Below, piece after piece: positions 33,701-44,796 of a stretch of 64,000 bases of DNA. The stretch comes from Culex pipiens pallens (taxonomy: Eukaryota; Arthropoda; Insecta; Diptera; Culicidae). Positions within the stretch are counted from its first letter, which is position 1. Every line of letters begins with the position of its first letter. Made by a program: the position numbers and the translations under genes. The DNA is taken from the NCBI RefSeq assembly GCF_016801865.2, contig NC_068937.1, forward strand, positions 6,404,207 through 6,468,206, in the 5' to 3' direction. The notes beneath the pieces are model-generated. The model was not told where the DNA came from and made no database searches. It saw only the letters and a list, made by a program, of their open reading frames with translations.

Positions 33701-36700
33701 TCAATCAGTTTGTCCCCAAACGACTGGAAGATTTCGATGACCATCTCGATCTGGGCGTGCGACTCGTCCGAAGTTCCGTGCGTCGTCCCGTCGAGCGCCT
33801 TGCCCAAACTCTTGTCCAGCCGCGACACGTAGAACTCATCCCTCGGCGAGACCCCACCACCATCCGCCTGCTCCTTCTCACTCTGGTCCCGATTCCCCTT
33901 CACGATGTGCATGTAGTTCAGCAGCGCCGCGTACAAATTGATCCGCAACTTCTGCGACCCCACCCCACTAATCAATATCCACTCCAATATGTTTTGCAAA
34001 ATGTACCTCAAGCTCAGCGTGTTCGTCTTCGGCGAAAACATACCCCCAACCTGTCCACTGAAGCTCCCAGCCACGAGAGATGCGCTCTGCACCCCCTCCT
34101 GCCCACTATTCTTCAGCGAGTAGCAATGCCTCAAATTCACCATCAACAGCAGCACCGACGACGACGCCAAGTTCGCCAACTCCGGCATCGTCTGGTTCGG
34201 CACGACCTTCCCCAGCACCGCCTGCACAATCTCCACCAACAACCCCTTCTTCACATCCAACGACACAAACATCGCCGGCGTCACACTAAACAACACCTCC
34301 GTCACCTGGCCCCACGCCTCCAAGAACCGCACCGTCGACGCGCACAAATTCCGCTGACTGTTGACATGCAGCGCGTACACCAAGATACTCTCAATCTCCG
34401 CCAGTATGTGCGCCCTCTGGCCCGCCGCGATCGTCGTCTGCACCGAGTTCAACTCGTCCTTCAGCACGTCGTGCATCCGCTTAATATCCACCAACTTCAA
34501 ACCCCCCGCCACCGCCATCTCACAGCTCTGGAACAGCCCCGCCAGCACCGCATTGTCAAAGTAGTCCCACTTGGGCTTCTCCAGCGACTTGATCTCAAAG
34601 TTCAAACAGTCCAGCAGCTGACAGAGCAGTAGCTTCGCCGACTCCGCCGCCGACGACGCCGACTTGGGCGCGTCTCCCCCCACCATTGAAGCCGACAGCA
34701 TGCTCCCGTTGAAGGTCGTACTGTACTGGTGGTGCTGGGACATCTCGTCGATCGTCTGCTGGTGTTGCTGCTGATTGTCTCGATCGCGCTGCACCACACC
34801 CAGCAGGATCTTGCACAGGTTCCCAAACTGCGACACCTGAGCAACAAAATTGGAAATAAATATTATTTATTTATTTTATTGAATTGGCTCAAACTTTTTC
34901 CGGAATGGACTTAATCTGGATTGAAATTTACCGGAATGGATGCTTCCCGAAATATTTGATCTTGATAAACTATCCTCAGAAATGTTTTTTTGTTTTTCTT
35001 TTTTTTAAATTCAAAGCTGATACGCAGATCGGAAGGAACGCAAGACTCAATATAAAAAACCTTGCTCAATCCACCCTAAGGTGGTTGGTGCCTTCCTCAT
35101 ATTAATATACCCTTGATAGGGTTGTCAGATTTTCATCCTATTGCACTCATTGGAAAGGTCATTTGATTACAAATCAAACAATGGGTCGCATGGCAGTTCC
35201 GGACAACCGTTTTCATCAAAATATTTGAGATCCGGCCTCAAAAAAGTGTATAAATACAACTTAAGTGCTCATAACTTTTGATGGGGTTGTCAGATCTTCA
35301 ATCTTTTGAACGCGTATTTCAAATACCTTTCTAACAATATATAGCATGGCAGGTTTGCAGACAAAACCACTCTTTTAACACCCAAACTCCCAAGCTCAAG
35401 AAAAAGGGGGAATTTGTATGGAAATTCCCCCTTTTTCTCGAGCTTGGGAGTTTAAGTGTTAACAATCTTCCAAAGTTTAGCTGAAATCGTTTTTTAGCAT
35501 AACTTTTGAAGTACTTGAAAAAACTTCAAAATATTAACTAGGGTCTTGTGGGACCCCGAGACGGATCGAATGAGACCAAAACGGTCCAAATCGGTTCAGC
35601 CAGTCCAGAGATAATCGCGTGCATATTTTTCGGTGCGCGGACTAACAGACATACACACGCACAGACATTTGTTCAAAATTTGATTCTGAGTCGATAGGTG
35701 AAGGTGGGTCTACGAGGTCGAATAAAGAAATTCATTTTTCGAGGAAGGCAAAAGACCTTGCTTAATCCAACTTAAGGTGGTTGGTGCCTTCTTTACAGGG
35801 TTGTTACGGGAAAGTCGAAAAAAATCCGCGCCGACCGAAACCCCAATCCGCGCGAAATCCGCGCCATATAAAAAAAACGCGACCAACATTCAAGAAATGT
35901 TATTTCCAAAGAAAAAAAACTAATACAGAAAGTATTTGACAAAAAAAAAACTCGTTTTATGTTTGAAGGAATGGAAGCAAAAAATCATTTTTTGCAATTC
36001 CGTCGTGAAACTACTTACTTTTCCTGTCATTCTTGAACAACGAAATAGCCTACTTTTCTGTACCAAAATAACAGAATCGAATAGTAACACTTTTCAAAAT
36101 AAATGCTGAAAAGTTCTACTTTTCAGCACTGAAATGGGTGCTGAAAAGTTGAACTTTTCAGCACTTGTTTCGAAAAGTAACACTTTTCAACATTTTTTTG
36201 ATTTAAAAGATTTATTGACAAAATACATGAAAATTCGACTTAAAATTTCACTCAATGGGTGTTTTTCGAAATTGCAAAAAATGTTGTATGGAACTCGTTG
36301 CAAAACTTGATTTTTTCAGCACTCTTCGTATTTATCCAACTCGGTGAACCTCGTTGGATAAATGTACGATTCGTGCTGAAAAAATCCTCTTTTTGCAACT
36401 TGTTGCATAAACTACTATTAAAAAATACCTCAAGAGACGTCAAGAAAAGTGTCACCAAAAAAGAAATCTTTTTGCAAATCAGAGGGACTTAACAATAATT
36501 TTGACCAATATTAACAAAATAGAAAATTATAAACCAATACAAACAAAATTTAAAAATCTAATGAATGAAATTTAACTTCAAAAATATTATCTCAAAAAAA
36601 AACCAAAATCTAAAATTTTAATATGATTAAATTTTAGATTTCAAAATTCTAAAAATTCTAAATCTATTAATTTTAATACAGATTGTATTCCAAATTCCTC

Positions 36701-39700
36701 ACTAAAATTTCATTCCGAAACAAATTACATTTCCAATATTCGAAATATTTTCTTCTAAAAATTTAAGAATTTAAATTTTATTTGAGATTTCCGTTTTTTT
36801 TAATTGTTTTAAATTTAATATTTTCTAGTTTTGTTTTTTTTATTTTCTTTAAATTTGAAATTTTAGATTTTTTAGTTTTTTTTGTTTTTTTAAATTTCAG
36901 ATTTTTAATGTTCTGAATTTTGAAATTTCGGATTTTTTAAATTACGATTATAGAAAATTCGAAATTTTTTTAATCTAATTTTTTAAAATTTTGATTAAAA
37001 AAACTATTAAAATAAAAAAAAGTATCGAATTTTTTAAATTTGAATTTTTCTTTGATGGAGCATTAATTTTTGAATGTTTCTGATCTTTTTATTTTTCGCC
37101 AAGAATGTTTAAATTTAGAAAAATATTTGTACGGGTAAAACCCATCTAGACTTCAAAGGCAAATTGAATATATCCACTATAAAATTAAAAATAAATAAGT
37201 TTAAAAAAAACATTACTCAAAACTTAAAAGAAATTACATATTCAGAGCCGGATATAATAAGAAATGTGTTAAGTTTAGTAATAATTTTATTTAAGAAATT
37301 CTCAACCATACATTTAAAAATAATCTCTAGATAATCTTCATCTTAATTTTTCGACGGTGTGTGTTAAGAAAATACAAACAAACATTTTCAGAAAAAAATA
37401 AATCTATTAATAAGAAATTCAAATTGCACTCAATGGAAAAAAACAAATTCTCGTTATTCTTGATAATATTTTTCTTAATAACTTGAAAGTAATTCTATCT
37501 ATTTATCTATTTATTCGCAATTCGCAATTTTCAGTGTAAGAACGGGCCTTGACCGATCTTATGCACCAGGTTCCCGACGAACACGCACTGCCCTTACACC
37601 TACATCTCACCCTTGCTCTGAGTCAGTACGAGCAACACGCTAGAACACGCTTTGAGTGTTCGTGCCAGGCATGCACACCTTCTTTTCCGGTTACGCATTT
37701 TAACTCGGCCGGGGGTGGTACATTACGTAGGGTTTGATGTAAGTATAAGCGCCTAATCATTTAAAGTGTGCCTATACCAATTTTCATTAAAGCAAACAAC
37801 TGTTTAATTTTTAGTTTGAATTCAAAAACTAATTGTTATTTACAGTGTATTGATTTCTCCTGAAATCTTGCCTAATGTCTTTTCAATACCTTTCTAAAAA
37901 TGTATAATAAGGTATTTGCCCCTATTTTGGCCCTAGTACCTATTTTGGGTCTACCAAACGTAATTCAACGAAATTGCGCATTTCACCATATCTGGCTGGA
38001 ATCTGCCACTTGAGAATGATTCGTGCTGTCATTTTCTTTATTTTGGTGGGCAAAAATAATTCACTTTTACCTTTTAAATTAGAAATAAAGCAATGAATCA
38101 GGGGTGCTCAAAGTTTTTGAGTGGCGGGCCAAAATTGAAACTCTTGTAACCTTGCGGACCAAATGTAAAAAAATGTATTTATTTTGAAATAAATAACGTT
38201 TTTTTCAAACTATACAATTTCAAAATACATCTATCAGTTGAAGTTTTTTGAAATTGTAGGTATTTTTTTGAACAATTTCGTCATATAAATATAAGAGATC
38301 AAAAATAGTAGTTTATGCAACAAGTTGCAAAAAAAGGATTTTTTCAGCACGAGTCGTACATTTATCCAACGAGGTTCACCGAGTTGGATAAATCCGACGA
38401 GTGCTGAAAAAAAAGGTTTTGCAGGGAGTTCCATATAACATTTTTTGCAATTCCAAAAAACACCCTTAGAGTGGAATTATAAGTAATTTGAATTGTATTT
38501 TGTCAATAAATCGTTTTAATCATTTTTTTTTTTTTGAAAGTTATTACTTTTCGAAACAAGTGCTGAAAAGTTCAATTTTTCAGTATCAATTTATTTTGAA
38601 AGGTATAACTATTCGATTCTGTTATTTTTGATACCGTCTTTAGGGGTGAAATTGGGTCTGGGGGGTGAGATTTAGTCATGAAAAAATGCTGAAATTTGTA
38701 TGACCCAATCTCACCCCCCCAGACCTAATGTCACCCCTTATGACGGTACAGAAAAGTAGGCTTTTTCGTCGTTCAAGAATGTCAGGAAAAATTATTAGTT
38801 TCACGACGGAATGGAGCACCGGATTCGAGTGGTAGAAATGACAGTTCTCCCATAAGGAATACATTGAAGAAAAAAGCAAAAACTGCTCGAATGGAAATGC
38901 TCCATTGCAAAAAATATTTTTTTTCCAACAGTTTATTTCATTGATTTTTTTTTTAAACAAAGGAAATTTAAAAAAATCTAAAAAATTGCAGTTTTTATGC
39001 TTTAACCAACAGATCCGGTTATACAAGAATTTTGTAAATAAAACATATTCCACGGTCTGGTCTAGGTAGATGGATGTTTGAAACTTTTGTGACTGAAGAC
39101 AATCGTTGTTTAACAAATAATGAAAATGCCAAAACCATTTTATTTTAACATTTTAATTTTCAAATTCGCTGAACTTCACAACGATTGGACTTAGAACAGT
39201 GGTTAACATGGAGACATTTATGTAAAATTGTCTGAAGAATCGACTCCCGTATTCAGTTTTTGAAAATTTGGACGTTTAGACCTCTCTACAAAAAAAAAAA
39301 ACAGTTTCAGTTAATGATTTTCTTGATTTTTTTAAGTAAGTTGCTCCATCCTGCATTTTTCGTGAGTCTTTTTGTAACATCTTAGGATATTTTTACAAAA
39401 ATGTTGAACGAAAAAAAATCGTGATGTGCAGGAGGAGACAGAGGAAGTCACCTTCAAATTTGACTTTTAAACTTAAAAATCAAAATATCTCATAAAAGTG
39501 GCGTGTTTTTTTTTTCTTTCATTGTTTTCAAGCCCGTCAAATTTCCTACAAGTTTGTCTTTGACCACTTTTTGATACAGCAATATTTCGAATATTTCGAA
39601 AAGAATGCGCAACATTTCTTGCTTCTTTGGTCATAGGGAAAGGCCCCCGAAAAGTTTGAGCCAAATAAAAAAATAAAAAATGCACGAAATCAGCCGATTC

Positions 39701-42700
39701 CGTAGCGAATCGCTCACCTGACTCTTATCGGACGTTAGCTTCAGCTCGATCGCGACGCACTTCAGCAGGCCCGTCATCTGGTTCAGCACGTGCGGGCTTG
39801 CGACGTTCGCGAACGGCAGACCCTGGATGTGACGGCACAGAAAGTCGTTGCAGCTGCGCAGGAAGCGCAGGATGACCTCGGACGTGCGACTGTTGTAGCA
39901 CAGGGTGTAGAGCAGGGCGTACGCGTACTCGACGAGGCGTTCGTGGGCGGGGGCGAGCGACTTGCCGGATTTGGACTGCTCGAGCGCGCCGTCCAGCAGC
40001 GTGATCAGCGATTTGGCGCAGTTGCTGGGGAAGTTGAGGACGCCGGGTTGCTGCAGGTTCGTCAATCGCAATTCTTTGTTCAGCTCGAACCCAAGCAGGT
40101 AGTGCGCCAAGTTCGGCGTCGCCTGCTGCGGCAAGCAATCCGCCAGCAACGCCACGATCGCCTCCTTGATCAACAACTCAACGCTCGACCCGCCGCCACC
40201 CCCCGAAAACTCGTCCAGCTCGTCCTCCTGCTGCTGGAACTCGCTGACCCGCTCGCTCTCCAAGCACTCCACGAACCCCTGCCGGATCTCGTTCGTGATG
40301 CGCTCGTTCTGCGTAAACAGTCCCAAGATCTGCTGGTTCACGTTGGGCTGGCGCATGATCGCGGCGAGGATCCGGATCGCGACGAGTGCGTTCTCCGGCA
40401 GCCACGAGCTGTACGTGACGAAGCGCGTCAAGTTGAGCATGTGGTCGGCCTTGCCGGAGCGGGGGTTCAACCCGAGCAGCAGCTTGTTGGCGCCGGCCAG
40501 CAGGATCGAGCAGTTGGAGGTGAAGTGCGCGTTGAAGAAGTCCTCCTGGGTTTCAAGGGCGCGTTCGAGGATTTGGAGGGCGTACAGGGAGGTCGCTTCC
40601 AGGTGCTTCCGGCCGGGGAAGGGCGTGTAGCTGTCGAACAGGGTGCAGGATTCGTCGATGATGTGCAGGAGGAGACGGAGGAAGTCGGACTTGGTGTTGA
40701 CCTGGAGCAGGATGTGGAAGCCGGGCGGGGAGTTTTCCTCGCGAACGGCGGTCGGGGAGGGGAAGTCTTGTGGGGAGGGGGTGTAGTTCCGGACGAAGGC
40801 GTGCAGGAGCTGGAGACACTTTTCTGCGATTTGCCACTTCTCGGCGGGATTTTTGTAGTTGCGGTTGTAGAAGCGCAGGAAGACGGCGTCGATGATGAAG
40901 GTGACGTACGGGTCGAGGCCGGGTTTGCGGGGACCGGCGCCGATGCCCTTCGGGATGGCCGTTTCGCACAGGGTGTAGAGCAGGTCCAGCATTCCGAGGG
41001 TGAGTGGGTAGGTTTCGTTGCGACTTTCGATCTCTTCCAGCTCGGACTCGATGCCGCGGTTGACGAAGGTGCTTGTGGTGGGGATGGTCGCGATGACCTG
41101 GGACGCCTCCAGGTTGTTCCACAGTTGGAGGGCGGTTTCTTTGGATTTGCCGAGGGCGGCCAGGGTTTGGACGAGTTCGGCTTTCAGGGCGATCGGGACG
41201 GAGCAGCTGATGAGGCCGAGCAGGACGTGGAGTGGCGCCCAGTTCGGGTGTTCGCAGAGCGCAACACGTGCCACATCGTCGTAGGTGGCCACGGCACGGA
41301 TCACTAGGAGGACCGCTTGCAAACCTGCAATCTCCTGCGGGTTGATGTTCCTACTAAGGGCGCGACTGCGGTAAACCGTCTCGGAACCGGGGTTCTGCTC
41401 CTGGCGCAGATTCTGGTAGTACCGGAACAGCGAGTTGAAGAAGTGGTCCCACGAGATGGTCGCCGCAGCACCCCCAATGCCACCTCCGCTTCCCTGCTTC
41501 AGCAGATTGAACGCATTCCGAGCGGATTGCGGCGAGCTGGACAGGCCGGCGAGCATCTTCAGATACGGAATGAACAGGATCGGTGGCAGCAACTCTCCGG
41601 CCAGCCGGATGAACTTGAACAGGCAAACGGAACGGGACGATGCGCGCTGATAGTTGGCGGCCACTTCCATCGGTCCCCAGTACTCGAGGGACAGCGAGAG
41701 GTGCATCGGATCGTTGGCGTAGAGCTTCCCAACGGACAGAAGCAACGCTTCAAAGTTCCGGCAGAGATTCGCCGGTGGATCCAGGCCCTGCTGCTGGAAG
41801 GCTTGCACGGTTCGTGCAGTTTCATCTGCCCGCGCACGCAGCTCGGTCACCTTGGAGTGCATCAACTCGATGAAATCCGTGAAGAGGACGTGCATGCGAC
41901 GGTAGTAAAACTCCGTCCGGAACAACACTTCGTTCTCCAGCAGCGTGTAATGGATAAAGTCAAACACTCGCCCCTGAATAGCCGCGTCCACCAGCAGTTC
42001 ATCCTGGTCGATGATCCGGGCCGTGTTCGAGTACATGTTCTGCGGAGCCAATCTCAGCGTCGCAATCGCCAACCCAAAAGTAAACAACGAAACCGACCGC
42101 AGTCCTTCGCACTCCCAGCTCGCCGACAGCGTCTCCATGACCGTCTCAATAAACTCCCCATCCCTCACCATCGGCAACCGCTTCACCACGTCCTCACCAT
42201 CCTCCCGCCGCTGAATCACGCTCATGTCCAGCGCGTACATCAACGCCATCTGCAGCGCCAGCGTTACATTGTCAATCCCCCCCGAACTCACCGTCGACTT
42301 GTACTTGGCCAAGTACCGAATCAACTTCACCGTCGTCCCCTTCGGCAGTCCACACTGAGCCGCCCAGTTAAACAAACAGGTCGCCAACAAAACCCGAATC
42401 TCCTCAAACAAATCCAACACCTGCCGGTGATGCTTCGGCGGCCCCAACGCCCGATTCGTCGTCAGCACGTCCAACTCCTTCGTCACGTCCAGCTCCCCCA
42501 ACAAGTCCACAATCTTGTCCAGCAACCCATCCGCCACCAACCCGTCCGTGTACGCCGTAATCAGCTGCGTAATCTCCTGCGGCGCGTCCGTACACCAACT
42601 CACCCCCGCCCGCGCCTGAAACAGCTCCTTCAACGACGCCACCAGCGACTTCCGCCCATCATAGTACAGCAACACCGCCACCAATCCCCGCGGCAACCCC

Positions 42701-43148
42701 GGATGGTTCGGCATCTGCTGCTGCGCCGTACACAACAACTCCAGCACGATCAACTCGTTCAAATCATACATATCCGACAAAATCACGCTCTCATCCACCA
42801 AGTCCTTGGACAGTATCGTATGGCCAAACTCCGGCAACGTAATCCCCTCCGTGATCCCCTGCCGGATCGCCTCCCGACTCTTGCCATTCTTCGGCGGATT
42901 CCGCAACAAAGTGCTAAAGTTTTGCTTGTGCTTCCGCAGCAGCGCGTCCAAGCTGGCCACGTTCTGCTCCTGCTGTTGGCCGGCGGCCGGTGTCACCAGA
43001 AAGCTCTCGATGCTGTTGAACAGATGCTTGAACGGCGTCCACATATCGTCCGGAGTGGCTGCAAAATTGGTAAACATAACCTTACTCGTTTGAGGGGGTT
43101 TCTAATGATGGCTAGTTTATCGCACGAAATACACTTACCTTCCGACAT
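27519..43148 (-). CDS. Nup205: Nuclear pore complex protein Nup205 (complete, 5 exons)
   Basis: Nup205 is a large alpha-solenoid of the inner ring of the nuclear pore; it binds Nup93 and Nup35. Exons in transcript order: 43148-43139, 43058-39718, 34836-32622, 27972-27793 and 27730-27519. All junctions are GT-AG, the phases fit, and the total of 5958 nt encodes 1985 aa, close to the human protein (about 2012). The 10-nt first exon gives MSE + Ala, so the mature start reads MSEATPDDMWTPFKHL; the upstream Met in exon 2's open frame is intronic. Family blocks are NPPKNGKSREAI, HPGLPRGLVAVLLYYDGRK, LALCEHPNWAPLHVLLGLI, AHYLLGFELNKELR, CNGHD-type GHDICKMLALSCIDML, RYRQILFPALNLCDVIL and a C-terminal EALLRRIKRL. 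Introns 1 and 4 are 80 and 62 nt; introns 2 and 3 are swollen to 4881 and 4649 nt by transposons. No frameshift or stop was seen. Confidence 0.96.
27793..27972 (-). CDS. Nup205: Nup205 exon 4 (60 codons)
   Basis: Follows the acceptor GCGCCTTTCAG and reads QIQHNNLTERLSSKQEELKR, then HCLYLLWAHLDFFMLR, which matches the family's C-terminal CLFILWRHLEYYLL block. It ends GAT A before GTGAGT. Codon phase is 1 at both ends. Confidence 0.93.
28180..29775. repeat. A/T-rich low-complexity desert
   Basis: About 1.6 kb built almost only from AAAATTTAAAAATTC-like words with no fixed period. A block holding TCGAGAAAATCTCGATATGG is present twice (about 28128-28180 and 28722-28790), so part of it is an internal duplication. 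It also contains CGCAATTTTCAGTGTAA, shared with 37517-37740. Confidence 0.65.
29780..30889. mobile_element. TA-flanked element, CAGTGGACTCTC ends
   Basis: TA then CAGTGGACTCTCTCGTTGTCG at the left and GACAGCCAGAAAGTCCACTG then TA at the right. A second element (29911-30856) is inserted in it; without that only about 160 bp remain. TA duplication fits Tc1/mariner-type mobilisation. Confidence 0.7.
29911..30856. mobile_element. TA-flanked element, GGGGCAGGGGG ends
   Basis: Starts GGGGCAGGGGGGGCAGAATG and ends with the inverted CATTCTGCCCCCCTGCCCC; TA at 29909-29910 and 30857-30858. The motif GGCAGAATGG and its inverse recur inside (near 29936, 30290, 30613, 30633), so ends are reiterated. 946 bp, no transposase. 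Confidence 0.75.
31037..32420. mobile_element. Foldback element, arms of about 650 bp, TTAA-flanked
   Basis: Nearly the whole element is one inverted repeat. The arm from 31033 (TTAAGAGCGAGTCCACGA) to about 31698 is mirrored from about 31776 to 32424 (TCGTGGACTCGCTCTTAA), leaving a spacer of about 75 bp. TTAA at 31033-31036 and 32421-32424 points to piggyBac-like mobilisation. The small frames (31017-31241, 32273-32464) are mirror images, not genes. Confidence 0.85.
32622..34836 (-). CDS. Nup205: Nup205 exon 3 (residues 1118-1856)
   Basis: Starts GTG TCG CAG after a TTGCTCAG acceptor, so its first codon is Val, not an initiator. A Gln/His-rich stretch (DNQQQHQQTIDEM) near its start is probably a disordered loop. 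It ends LSLDTN plus one base at a GGTAAGT donor; the split codon becomes Val with exon 4. Confidence 0.95.
35066..35752. mobile_element. GAGGAAGGC-family element
   Basis: Starts GCTCAATCCACCCTAAGGTG and ends TTTCGAGGAAGGCAAAAG; a second, partial start (CTTAATCCAACTTAAGGTGG) follows at once at 35761. The interior has CTCATAACTTTTGATGGGGT and GATTCTGAGTCGATAGGTG, shared with the copies at 44934-45533 and 60180-61350. A hairpin MITE is nested at 35379-35458. Confidence 0.7.
35379..35458. mobile_element. 80-bp hairpin MITE, TTAA-flanked
   Basis: TTAA (35375-35378), then an inverted repeat of about 36 bp per arm around the loop TGTATGG, then TTAA (35459-35462). Arm words are AAACTCCCAAGCTC and GAGCTTGGGAGTTT, and AGAAAAAGGGGGAATT with its inverse. 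It is the size of a microRNA precursor hairpin and lies in transcribed intron sequence. Confidence 0.75.
35796..37100. mobile_element. CAGGGTTGTTACGG element, right-truncated copy
   Basis: Aligns with 10072-12729 from CAGGGTTGTTACGGG through AATCCGCGCCGACCGAAACC to TTTTATTTTTCGCCA, then stops before the right end. It lacks the G/T block and satellite; at that place it has only about 50 bp including AAATTTAAGAATTTAAATTT. It carries an extra element at 35997-36417. Confidence 0.72.
35997..36417 (+). mobile_element. TTTTCAGCAC element, copy 1 (inverted pair)
   Basis: Begins ATTCCGTCGTGAAACTACTT and ends TTGCATAAACTACTA. It includes CTGAAAAGTTCTACTTTTCA and TTTATCCAAC words. An inverted copy is at 38306-38812 in the same intron, 1.9 kb away. 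The insertion point is clear by comparison with the copy at 10072-12729, which reads straight through. Confidence 0.75.
37517..37740. repeat. Dispersed repeat fragment (TTTCAGTGTAAGAACGGGCC)
   Basis: Moderately GC-rich block in AT-rich intron. Its start, CGCAATTTTCAGTGTAA followed by GGGCCTTGACC, recurs at about 28687-28717. The frame at 37549-37737 has no known domain. Probably a fragment of a retroelement family. Confidence 0.4.
38306..38812 (-). mobile_element. TTTTCAGCAC element, copy 2, with nested MITE
   Basis: Inverted relative to copy 1: starts TAGTAGTTTATGCAACAAGT and ends TTTCACGACGGAAT. It differs by point changes and by a 113-bp insertion (38634-38746). Confidence 0.75.
38634..38746. 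mobile_element. 113-bp MITE with TA duplication and 40-bp ends
   Basis: TA (38632-38633), CCGTCTTTAGGGGTGAAATT at the left, AATGTCACCCCTTATGACGG at the right, TA (38747-38748). The GGTCTGGGGGGTGAGATT part is also inverted. Comparison with copy 1 (empty site GGTACAGAAAA on the same sense) shows that only TA was duplicated, as for Tc1/mariner-type transposition. Confidence 0.85.
39170..39600. repeat. Fragment of the 5.2-6.4 kb foldback family
   Basis: Shares GTGAGTCTTTTTGTAACATCTTAGGATATT, in inverted sense, and AGTTTGTCTTTGACCA with 5515-5880. Split into short words it reads as one arm of that foldback repeat. No gene. Confidence 0.5.
39718..43058 (-). CDS. Nup205: Nup205 exon 2 (residues 5-1117)
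   Basis: The largest exon, with the N-terminal and middle solenoid. It begins CC ACT CCG after a TTTTGCAG acceptor and ends SDKSQ at a CAG/GTGAGC donor in phase 0. A Gly run (EFSGGGGGSSVE) and a Gly-rich loop near the middle (KQGSGGGIGGAAAT) are insertions typical of flies. The long plus-strand frames over it (39790-41307, 41317-43158) are GC3-driven shadows. Confidence 0.95.
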
Positions 43149-43772
43149 TTTTGCTTAATTTCAATGAATCGACTATCAGGAAAACAATTTGATACCGTTT
43201 TTACACAGTTTTCGCGAATTTTCAAGTTGAAATTGGCGGCTTTTTTCACCTGCCGAAGACGCACTCTTGCCTGCCTGTCTGCGCGAAAACGACTCGAACA
43301 CTTTTAAAAAGTTGTTGCCGGAGTTTGACAGTTGTTTGATTTGTAAACTTGATGGGAGATGTGAGACGTGCAGTGTGGTGTACGTTTAATTGCTTTTAGC
43401 CAAAATTGGAACGTACATGAATATCACTCAACTTTGAGTTTAAGCTTAATTTTGTGATATCAACGTGTGTATGTATTGCGTGTACGTACACGAAAATAAA
43501 GTGAGGTTAAATTTTGTCAGCCAGCAAAATCAAATGGTGGTTCGCCCCTGCCCGTGAATTTTGGAAAGTACCGTGAAATGCCGCAAAATTTGAAATATTT
43601 AATTGATAAATCGCTACTCAGTGCATTCAAGCTTTATTTTTTTATTTCAAAAATTTTAAAAGATTTTTAACAAGCATTTTAAAGGCAGTTAACAATTAAA
43701 AAAGTATTTCATATCAGTATACAACTTTTTTTGAAGACATTGTTCATTAGAATATTCAACAAAATGCAGATA
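43149..43772. other. Nup205 upstream region, no second gene
   Basis: The first 150 bases upstream of the Nup205 ATG are moderately GC-rich (GCCTGCCTGTCTGCGCG) and are the likely 5' UTR and promoter. I could not fix an initiator. From about 43400 the DNA is AT-rich and featureless. Confidence 0.4.
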
Positions 43773-44259
43773 CCGTAACCTGGGGTCAATCGGGACACAT
43801 GGGACGAATTGGGACAGCTGTTTTAACCATGTTGGAGCACAATATTTTGATTTTTCTGGTTGTTTTCTTTTAAAACAGACTCAGACCAACAAAATGTGTA
43901 CATCCATTTCCAAATTTCAAAGCTTTAAGTGCTCTAAACACTGCACACAAAGAAAAAATACTCTAAATTTAAAAAGATCGTTCGTTGGATTAAAAGTTCG
44001 CGTTGGTGAATATTCGTAGAAAGTTCAAACTTTTCAATTTAAAAGTTGGAAAGTTTTTGATACTACCCTGCATTGATGGATCAAAATCGTTATATCGGTT
44101 AAAGTGTTTTACTCTTAATTGGAAAAGAAACCTTTTATAGCAAGAATAAACAAAATTTAACACTACAGTGATAATTTCACAAAAATCAGCTTTATTCTAG
44201 GCTGTCCCATGCATGCTGTCCCTATTCAGACTGTAGTCCCGATTCGCCCCAGATTACGG
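43773..44259. mobile_element. TA-flanked MITE (CCGTAACCTGGGG ends)
   Basis: TA, CCGTAACCTGGGGTCAATCG at the left; CGATTCGCCCCAGATTACGG, TA at the right. A degenerate end of the same family (CTATTCAGACTGCAGTCCCG) lies at 16848-16893 inside the hAT-like element there. Non-coding, 487 bp. Confidence 0.75.
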
Positions 44260-44550
44260 TAGTTTATTTATTCAACAAAATTCCAAACAGATTTTAATAG
44301 AACATTAATCAACACTTCATTGAAAGAAAACGCAAAAATAGCTTTTTTGAAAAAAATATTTTAATAAATCACCGATATAAAACAACGATGAATTAATTGC
44401 ATTTAAATATTTTGAATATAAATTATGAGTTTTAATTCGACTGATAAGTAAAATAATACATATTGAAATCATATTTGTCAAATATTTTGCAATGTATTAT
44501 ACTTTTTATTGTAAAAACTGTTTTTTATGAAGTTCTGCCTGAACTTTATT

Positions 44551-44714
44551 AAGGCGGTTTATGCACTTCGGAAGGAACCGGTCAAAAAAAAAATCACGTG
44601 GGCAGCAGCGGCAGCGCAAGCAAGTCAGAGAGGGTGAAGACAAGCCTCAAGAAATCGCTCCCTCTCCTTTGTTCTGCTGTTCGTAAAGCTGTTTCTTGAC
44701 CCCTTTCCTTCCTA
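44551..44714 (-). repeat. Dispersed repeat, paired with 55020-55190
   Basis: Contains AGCAAGTCAGAGAGGGTGAA and ATCGCTCCCTCTCCTTTGTT; the inverse of both is found at 55020-55190. The outer part (AAGGCGGTTTATGCACTTCG) resembles the inverse of the other copy's end. A MITE-type family. Confidence 0.65.
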
Positions 44715-44796
44715 TCTACTATGTACAATAAAATTTAATCAGCTGAATCATAAATTATTGACTTTTTTTTTATTTGGTGCTATAAACAAATGTTAA

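Larger units (their letters stand above)
34837..39717. other. Nup205 intron 2, packed with elements
   Basis: A 4881-nt intron with a CAG/GTGAGC donor and a TTGCTCAG acceptor. It contains at least six identifiable repeats, listed separately, including an inverted pair that could fold in the pre-mRNA. Parts not assigned are 34837-35065, 37101-37516, 37741-38305 and 38813-39170: AT-rich, no gene. Confidence 0.85.

Noticed and set aside
33436..34632. 398-aa plus-strand frame
   Set aside because: Antisense shadow of Nup205 exon 3.
39790..41307. 505-aa plus-strand frame
   Set aside because: Antisense shadow of Nup205.
39631..43077. Nup205 starting at the Met of the open frame (MFTNFAATP)
   Set aside because: That Met lies in intron 1; a TTTTGCAG acceptor and the 10-nt MSE exon give the conserved phase.
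41317..43158. 613-aa plus-strand frame
   Set aside because: Antisense of Nup205 exon 2; rich in Arg, Gln and His as expected from the reverse of GC3-rich codons, and no domain.
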